The position numbers were made by a program, and so were the translations under genes. The notes under the pieces are model-generated. The model was not told the DNA's origin. It ran no database searches and saw only the letters and a list, made by a program, of their open reading frames with translations. From positions 1-11,602 of the forward strand of contig DHTF01000052.1 of NCBI GenBank assembly GCA_002411515.1: a DNA stretch of 11,602 bases, read 5' to 3'. The DNA is from Proteiniphilum sp. UBA5267 (GTDB lineage Bacteria; Bacteroidota; Bacteroidia; Bacteroidales; Dysgonomonadaceae). Positions 6,976-11,602 of the stretch are shown piece after piece (positions within the stretch are counted from its first letter, which is position 1; the number at the start of each line of letters is the position of its first letter).

Positions 6976-9750
6976 ATGAACAATCAAAAATTATTCTTCA
7001 CAATAGTCATGCTTCTTTTTATTTCCATACAAGCATGTACTGAAAAGGCTACTATAGAAGTAGATCAATTGCGTTGTGAATATCGGGAAAACCCTATGGG
7101 GCTCGATATTGCTCAACCATTCTTAAGCTGGGAAATGGATGGAGACACCCGGGATATCCGTCAGAAAGGGTATCAGGTTCTCGTAGCATCCTCAATGGAA
7201 AAACTACATGCGGATGAAGGAGACCTTTGGGACTCCGGTCTGATTCGTTCAGATCAATCCATAAATATTCCATATAGCGGAAAACCATTGGAAAGCAGGG
7301 CTACCTGCTATTGGAAAGTAAAGGTAGAAACCAACAAAGGCTCTTCAGAGTGGAGTGAAGCAGCAACGTGGAGCATGGCCTTTATGCAAACCGACGACTG
7401 GAAAGCAAAATGGATTGGGCTCGACAAGAGTTATCCGGGAGATGTGTTAAAAGGAAAAACACGCTTGGCTGCCCGTTATTTACGGAAAGAGTTTCAACCT
7501 GAAAAAGAGATCAAAAAAGCAACTCTCTATATCTCAGGATTGGGTCTCTATGAAGCGTTCATTAATGGGAAGATGGTAGGTGACCAGGTATTGGCACCAA
7601 CTCCCACCGATTATTCGAAGAGTGTCAAATACAACACTTTTGATGTCACAGAACTAGTTTCAAGCGGTACCAATGCACTGGGAGTCACACTAGGTAACGG
7701 ACGTTTCTTCCATATGCGAACAGCTGAAGATAACTCCTATCCACCCCTTCCTCCCATTACGAACTATGGTTTCCCCAAAATGATTGCCCAATTGGAGATT
7801 GATTTTGAAGATGGCAGCCGACAAACCATCATCAGTGATGAAAGCTGGAAGGTGACGGCCAATGGACCCATTGTAGCAAATAGTGAGTTCGATGGAGAAG
7901 AATATGATGCGAGAAAAGAGATGTCGGGATGGAATAATCCCGCATACGATGATAGCAAATGGTTGACAGCTGAACTGACTGATGCTCCCAGCGGAAAACT
8001 TGAAGCGCAACGTAACCGGAATATCAAAATAATGGATAAGATAACCCCTATTGCCATCACAGAACCAAAACCGGGAATGTATATCCTTGATATGGGACAA
8101 AATATGGTGGGATGGGTAAGCATGAAAGTGCAAGGCAAACCGGGAGATCGTGTGAAGTTGCGTTTTGCTGAAGTGCTGAAAGATGATGGCACCCTCTACA
8201 TGGACAATATAAGGAATGCATATGTTACAGATCTGTACACCTTAAAAGGAAACGAAAAAGAAGAATGGGAGCCCTCTTTCACTTATCACGGATTTCGTTA
8301 TGTCGAGATAACCGGCTACCCGGGAACTCCATCAATCGATGATTTCGCAGGAAAGGTGATTTACGATGAAATGGAAACAACCGGCCATTTTGAAACATCT
8401 GACTCTACGATCAATCAGATCTATAAAAATGCACACTGGGGAATATTGGGCAACTATAGGGGTATGCCAACTGATTGCCCTCAGAGAGATGAACGTATGG
8501 GATGGCTGGGTGACAGGGCCACCGGATCACATGGTGAAAGTTTCATGTTTAACAATCACGACCTCTATATGAAATGGTTGAATGATATACATGAAGCACA
8601 AAATGAATCAGGAAGCATACCGGATGTAGCTCCTGCATATTGGCAACTCTATAATGACAACATGACCTGGCCTGCAGCATATGTGATCATAACCGATATG
8701 CTTTACGAACAATATGGCGATATCCGTCCTATTGTTTCGCATTATGAATCGATCAAGAAATGGATCTATTACATGCGTGACAACTATATGGAGAATAACC
8801 TCATGCCCCGCGACCTGTATGGCGACTGGTGTATGCCTCCTGAATCACCAGAGCTGATTCACTCTGCCGACCCTGCCCGCAAGACCGATGGGGTATTGTT
8901 AGGTACTTCCTTCTATTATCGGATGTTATCATTACTGGAAAAATTCGCACTGCTTCAAAACAAACCGGACGATGCCAAAGAATTTGCCGATCAGGCACAG
9001 CTTGTGAAGGATGCTTACAACGAGAAATTTTTCAATCAGGAAACAGCACAGTACAGTAACAACACCGTTACAGCCAATATCCTCTCCTTATCATTTGGGA
9101 TGGTGCCTGAAGGATATGAAGAGAAAGTTTTCGCCAATATTGAAAAGAAAACACTCGACGAGTTCGATGGACATGTCAGTACCGGTTTGGTTGGCATTCA
9201 ATTCCTGATGCGAGGATTATCAAAATATGGGCGCAGTGATATTGCTTTCAGAATTGCCACCAACCGCGATTATCCCAGCTGGGGGCACATGATCGAAAAT
9301 GGGGCAACCACCATCTGGGAGCTCTGGAACGGGAATACAGCCGATCCTGCGATGAATTCTCACAACCATGTGATGTTACTGGGAGATCTGAATGTCTGGT
9401 TCTACGAAAATCTGGGTGGAATAAAGAATGCTGCCGGCAGCAATGGATTTAAAAAAATCCATATGCAACCTGAAATGATTGAGGGATTAGACCGTGTCAC
9501 TGCTACCTATCAATCAATACATGGATTGATTAAAAGTGATTGGACTAAAAAGAACAACTCTTTTGAATGGAACGTGAGTGTACCGGGTAATACCCGTGCC
9601 ACCTTATATATTCCGGCAACCGACAAAAATCAGGTAACCGAAAACGGTAAGAAACTATCTAGTATTCAGGGAATTAAATTTCTAAAGAACGAAGCTAATT
9701 TTGTAGTGTTTGAAGTGGGATCAGGAAACTATACGTTTAATGTAATGTGA
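6976..9750 (+). CDS. Lipoprotein alpha-L-rhamnosidase, GH78 (second copy)
   Basis: A 924-residue GH78 alpha-L-rhamnosidase (EC 3.2.1.40). The signal ends in ISIQAC, so Cys21 is probably lipidated and the enzyme anchored to the cell envelope. Domains in order: Ig/Fn3-like (about 28-138), rhamnosidase N-terminal (about 165-340), beta-sandwich (about 355-460), six-hairpin catalytic (about 465-815), C-terminal beta domain (about 825-924). TDCPQRDERMGW is at 499-510 with likely general acid Glu506 and nearby Asp513; GATTIWE at 776-782 gives the likely general base Glu782. It also keeps PDVAP (Asp550) and MTWPAAY (Trp565), unlike the first copy. The two proteins are colinear throughout but clearly diverged, so this is an old duplication or separate recruitment. 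The ATG at 6976 is preferred to a TTG at 6931 because it gives a clean lipoprotein signal. A terminator follows at 9790. Confidence 0.92.
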   Translation: MNNQKLFFTIVMLLFISIQACTEKATIEVDQLRCEYRENPMGLDIAQPFLSWEMDGDTRDIRQKGYQVLVASSMEKLHADEGDLWDSGLIRSDQSINIPYSGKPLESRATCYWKVKVETNKGSSEWSEAATWSMAFMQTDDWKAKWIGLDKSYPGDVLKGKTRLAARYLRKEFQPEKEIKKATLYISGLGLYEAFINGKMVGDQVLAPTPTDYSKSVKYNTFDVTELVSSGTNALGVTLGNGRFFHMRTAEDNSYPPLPPITNYGFPKMIAQLEIDFEDGSRQTIISDESWKVTANGPIVANSEFDGEEYDARKEMSGWNNPAYDDSKWLTAELTDAPSGKLEAQRNRNIKIMDKITPIAITEPKPGMYILDMGQNMVGWVSMKVQGKPGDRVKLRFAEVLKDDGTLYMDNIRNAYVTDLYTLKGNEKEEWEPSFTYHGFRYVEITGYPGTPSIDDFAGKVIYDEMETTGHFETSDSTINQIYKNAHWGILGNYRGMPTDCPQRDERMGWLGDRATGSHGESFMFNNHDLYMKWLNDIHEAQNESGSIPDVAPAYWQLYNDNMTWPAAYVIITDMLYEQYGDIRPIVSHYESIKKWIYYMRDNYMENNLMPRDLYGDWCMPPESPELIHSADPARKTDGVLLGTSFYYRMLSLLEKFALLQNKPDDAKEFADQAQLVKDAYNEKFFNQETAQYSNNTVTANILSLSFGMVPEGYEEKVFANIEKKTLDEFDGHVSTGLVGIQFLMRGLSKYGRSDIAFRIATNRDYPSWGHMIENGATTIWELWNGNTADPAMNSHNHVMLLGDLNVWFYENLGGIKNAAGSNGFKKIHMQPEMIEGLDRVTATYQSIHGLIKSDWTKKNNSFEWNVSVPGNTRATLYIPATDKNQVTENGKKLSSIQGIKFLKNEANFVVFEVGSGNYTFNVM

Positions 9751-9789
9751 TACTGTTTTGTTCACACTCCCACGATTAGGATAAATTTG

Positions 9790-9828
9790 AAGGATCGGGC
9801 AGGTTTTTATCCTGCCTGATCCTTTTTT
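9790..9828 (+). terminator. Rho-independent terminator after the five-gene run
   Basis: A hairpin with a 12-base stem (9792-9803 pairing with 9811-9822, one G-T wobble), extendable by flanking A-T pairs, and a 7-base loop is followed by a run of six T (9823-9828). It lies 40 bases after the second GH78 stop and is the only strong terminator in the window, so the operon probably ends here and GH43 is transcribed separately. Confidence 0.88.
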
Positions 9829-9840
9829 CAATTTTTTCTG

Positions 9841-9848
9841 TACATTTG
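9841..9848 (+). promoter_or_regulatory. Bacteroidota -7-like element for the GH43 gene
   Basis: TACATTTG is an exact TAnnTTTG match, 12 bases before the GH43 ATG at 9861, so the leader would be only a few bases long. The expected -33 position falls in the terminator's T-rich tail, with no TTG, so the upstream box is weak. This element also explains why the TTG at 9846, in frame with the gene, should not be read as its start. Confidence 0.5.
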
Positions 9849-9860
9849 AATAAAAAAAAT

Positions 9861-10862
9861 ATGAATATGAAATATGTCTCATTCACTCTTTTATTAATTG
9901 TTGGTTTGTTACCATTATGTGGTCAGACCCTTAAAAAGCTATCGGAAATTCCTATTCGTGATCCGTACATTTTGCCAGACAAGAAGAGCGGATATTATTA
10001 CATGTATAAATCGGCAACTGTCAATACCTCGGGTAAATCACTTGGTGGAGTTGAAGCCTATAAAAGTAGGGATCTGAAAAACTGGGAAGGCCCCTTTCAG
10101 GTGTTTACCGTACCCAATGACAACTGGATAACCGGTCGAGTTTGGGCCCCAGAAGTACATCCTTATAATGGAAAATACTACCTCTTTGCCACCTTAAATT
10201 CAGATATTCAGTGGAAAAAAGAGCAGAAAGGATGGCCCAAATACATTTTTAGAGGAGTACAAATCTTTGTTTCCGATCAACCCCAAGGCCCCTTCCAGCC
10301 TTTCGAAAAGAAACCTCATACACCAATGGATCGAATGGCACTTGACGGAACGTTATGGGTTGAGGAGGGGCAGCCTTACATGATCTACTGCCACGAATGG
10401 GTGCAGGTGGTCGACGGCACCATAGTGTTGGTTCAACTGGCAGCTGATCTGTCTGTTGCTGTAGGAAATGGGGTAACCATGTTTCATGCCTCAGCGGCCG
10501 ACTGGTCGACAGGGACTTTACACGATAACATTCCTGTAAGATCGTACGTAACTGACGGATGTTTTCTCTATCGCACCAAAACAGGCAAATTACTGATGAT
10601 CTGGTCGAGCTTTATGAACGGCGAATACGCCATTGGCATTGCAGAGTCGGTAACCGGGAAAGTACACGGACCATGGAAGCAACAAGATAAGCCGTTGTTC
10701 ACACAAAATGGCGGGCATGGCATGATATTCCAAACTTTCGATGGCCGTTTATGCATTACCTTTCATCGTCCGAACTCACCGGGAGGGATGGAACGTGCCC
10801 GCATCTTCGAACTGCAAGATGCTGGAGAGACTCTGTTGCTGCTAGAAGAACTCGAGTTATAG
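9861..10862 (+). CDS. Exported GH43 family five-bladed beta-propeller glycosidase
   Basis: A 333-residue glycoside hydrolase family 43 protein, typically an alpha-L-arabinofuranosidase or beta-xylosidase; the exact activity cannot be read from sequence. Residues 1-22 form a signal peptide. The three catalytic acids are visible: Asp34 in IRDPYIL (general base), Asp162 in MALDGTLW (pKa modulator) and Glu179 in CHEW (general acid). GGHGMI with His286 matches the propeller-centre metal/His site. Other family landmarks are GRVWAPEVH (92-100) and the repeated blade motifs with GKYYLF and GKLLMIW. At this length there is only the propeller and no accessory module. It follows a terminator and has its own -7-like element, so it may be regulated separately from the rhamnosidases, although its role as a debranching enzyme fits them. 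ATG 9861 or 9867 could be the start; both give the same signal core. Confidence 0.85.
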   Translation: MNMKYVSFTLLLIVGLLPLCGQTLKKLSEIPIRDPYILPDKKSGYYYMYKSATVNTSGKSLGGVEAYKSRDLKNWEGPFQVFTVPNDNWITGRVWAPEVHPYNGKYYLFATLNSDIQWKKEQKGWPKYIFRGVQIFVSDQPQGPFQPFEKKPHTPMDRMALDGTLWVEEGQPYMIYCHEWVQVVDGTIVLVQLAADLSVAVGNGVTMFHASAADWSTGTLHDNIPVRSYVTDGCFLYRTKTGKLLMIWSSFMNGEYAIGIAESVTGKVHGPWKQQDKPLFTQNGGHGMIFQTFDGRLCITFHRPNSPGGMERARIFELQDAGETLLLLEELEL

Positions 10863-10901
10863 GATTTAATCTACACGATTCACTTGATAAAATATTTTTC
10901 A

Positions 10902-10932
10902 ATTGAAGAATACCAAAATTTAGATATCTTTG
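10902..10932 (+). promoter_or_regulatory. Bacteroidota promoter for the TrhA/haemolysin-III gene
   Basis: ATTG at 10902-10905 and TATCTTTG at 10925-10932 fit the -33 (TTTG) and -7 (TAnnTTTG) boxes of the primary Bacteroidota sigma factor, with the expected spacing of 19 bases. Transcription would start only a few bases before ATG 10941, giving a nearly leaderless message. This separates the gene from GH43, whose stop is at 10862. Confidence 0.6.
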
Positions 10933-10940
10933 CTCGTTGT

Positions 10941-11594
10941 ATGACAAAGGAAAAATTTTATACCCAACGCGAGGAACGTGCCAACTACCTGACCCATGGT
11001 TTTGGCGTGATAATGAGCCTGGTTGCTTCAGCAATGCTGCTGAGCCGGGCTGTGGCGGCGCAGGACAGTCGTGCCTTGCTGGCCTATCTTCTTTTCGGGT
11101 TCGGGATGATTGCCTGCATGGGCTCCTCCACTATCTATCACTACGTGCAGGCACCGGTACTTAAATCAAAGCTGCGCCATTTCGACCATGCCGCAATCTA
11201 CCTTCTTATCGCGGCAAGCTACTCCCCTTTCACGCTCATCCTATTGCACAATACACCTTTCTGGGGATGGTTTATCTTTGTACTGGTCTGGTTCATCGCA
11301 CTCACAGGGATCCTCATCAGCTTCCGGCCGCTGAAGCAAAACAGTCATCTGAAAACAGCCTCCTATGTACTGATGGGACTGATCGTGCTGATCGCCTTTA
11401 AGCCGTTGATAGAGGTAGCACGGGAACAGAATGTCATTGACACAGTGATCTGGTTGATTACCGGCGGAGTTTTCTATATTGCTGGTGCAGTCATCTACGC
11501 TACAGCACGGCGAGAGTTCGTCCACGCCGTTTTTCATGTTTTCGTACTCTTTGGACTAGCCAGCCACATTTACGCAGCGTATCTAATAACGTGA
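10941..11594 (+). CDS. trhA: PAQR-family membrane homeostasis protein (haemolysin III/TrhA)
   Basis: A 217-residue integral inner-membrane protein of the haemolysin-III/PAQR family, close to the family's usual length, with about seven hydrophobic helices. The metal-site motifs are complete: SSTIYHY (Ser63, His67), FDHAAIY (Asp82) and EFVHAVFH (His195, His199). Bacterial members are linked to membrane fluidity homeostasis; the haemolysin name is historical and does not imply a toxin. Its base composition is visibly richer in G+C (34 of 60 bases in 11101-11160) than the upstream gap regions, and it has its own promoter, so it is probably a chromosomal neighbour rather than part of the sugar cluster. 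The start is ATG 10941; a TTG at 10884 in the same frame lies upstream of the promoter and is rejected. Its last third matches the truncated copy at 96-362. Confidence 0.88.
   Translation: MTKEKFYTQREERANYLTHGFGVIMSLVASAMLLSRAVAAQDSRALLAYLLFGFGMIACMGSSTIYHYVQAPVLKSKLRHFDHAAIYLLIAASYSPFTLILLHNTPFWGWFIFVLVWFIALTGILISFRPLKQNSHLKTASYVLMGLIVLIAFKPLIEVAREQNVIDTVIWLITGGVFYIAGAVIYATARREFVHAVFHVFVLFGLASHIYAAYLIT
11380..11396 (+). repeat. 17-base perfect direct repeat (right copy)
   Basis: This is the second copy of the 17-base match at 145-161, inside the intact TrhA gene. Recombination between the two would remove the whole cluster and leave one truncated 3' end in frame; whether this happens is not shown by the sequence. 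Confidence 0.7.
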
Positions 11595-11602
11595 GTTCGG
11601 GA

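Noticed and set aside
7690..8192. Long antisense frames opposite the second GH78 (147 and 142 residues)
   Set aside because: They overlap each other in different frames, lie wholly within a well-supported GH78 coding region and show no recognisable domain or start signal.
9846..9860. TTG start for GH43
   Set aside because: The TTG is part of the TACATTTG -7 element and would precede the expected transcript start.
10884..10940. TTG start adding 19 residues to TrhA
   Set aside because: The extension contains the -33 and -7 promoter boxes, and the ATG at 10941 gives the usual family length.
1..11602. CRISPR arrays, tRNA or rRNA genes, insertion sequences, integrases
   Set aside because: No spaced repeats, cloverleaf-like segments, transposase-like frames or terminal inverted repeats were seen on either strand.

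Overview
This window looks like a polysaccharide- or glycoside-degradation cluster from a member of the Bacteroidota, most likely order Bacteroidales. The reasons are Bacteroidota-type -7 promoter elements (TAnnTTTG) directly upstream of starts, leaders mostly without Shine-Dalgarno sequences, exported enzymes with lipobox-like N termini, and protein families typical of that phylum. I cannot fix a genus. All supported genes lie on the + strand. There are no RNA genes, CRISPR array, transposase, integrase or SusC/SusD pair inside the window.

Layout. Bases 1-95 are AT-rich with no gene. Bases 96-362 hold the 3' third of a haemolysin-III/PAQR (TrhA-type) membrane protein gene that has lost its 5' part. 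After an AT-rich gap (363-487) comes a five-gene run: an exported GH78 alpha-L-rhamnosidase (488-3181), an exported alpha/beta-hydrolase fused to an Fn3-like domain (3312-4619), an exported SGNH esterase with an N-terminal beta domain (4606-5901, overlapping the previous gene by 14 bases), a cytoplasmic TIM-barrel sugar isomerase-like protein (5942-6913), and a second GH78, a predicted lipoprotein (6976-9750). A strong hairpin-plus-T-run terminator (9790-9828) closes this run. It is followed at once by a -7-like element and a GH43 glycosidase gene (9861-10862). The window ends with a full-length TrhA/haemolysin-III gene (10941-11594) behind a good Bacteroidota promoter.

How it could work (inference): the two GH78 enzymes remove L-rhamnose from a decorated glycan or glycoside. 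The two esterases strip acyl groups that block access, GH43 removes another sugar such as arabinose or xylose, and the cytoplasmic TIM-barrel enzyme isomerises the imported sugar. Its metal-ligand pattern resembles the L-rhamnose isomerase/xylose isomerase group more than the tagatose/psicose epimerases. Acetylated, rhamnose-rich pectin (rhamnogalacturonan) or a plant rhamnoside are plausible targets, but nothing in the window proves the substrate.

Most interesting points: the cluster is bracketed by two unequal, divergent copies of the same membrane-protein gene end; the first GH78 keeps its catalytic acids but differs from the second at two positions I expect to be conserved; the SGNH esterase lacks the usual Asp of its triad; and a candidate sugar isomerase sits between two rhamnosidases.
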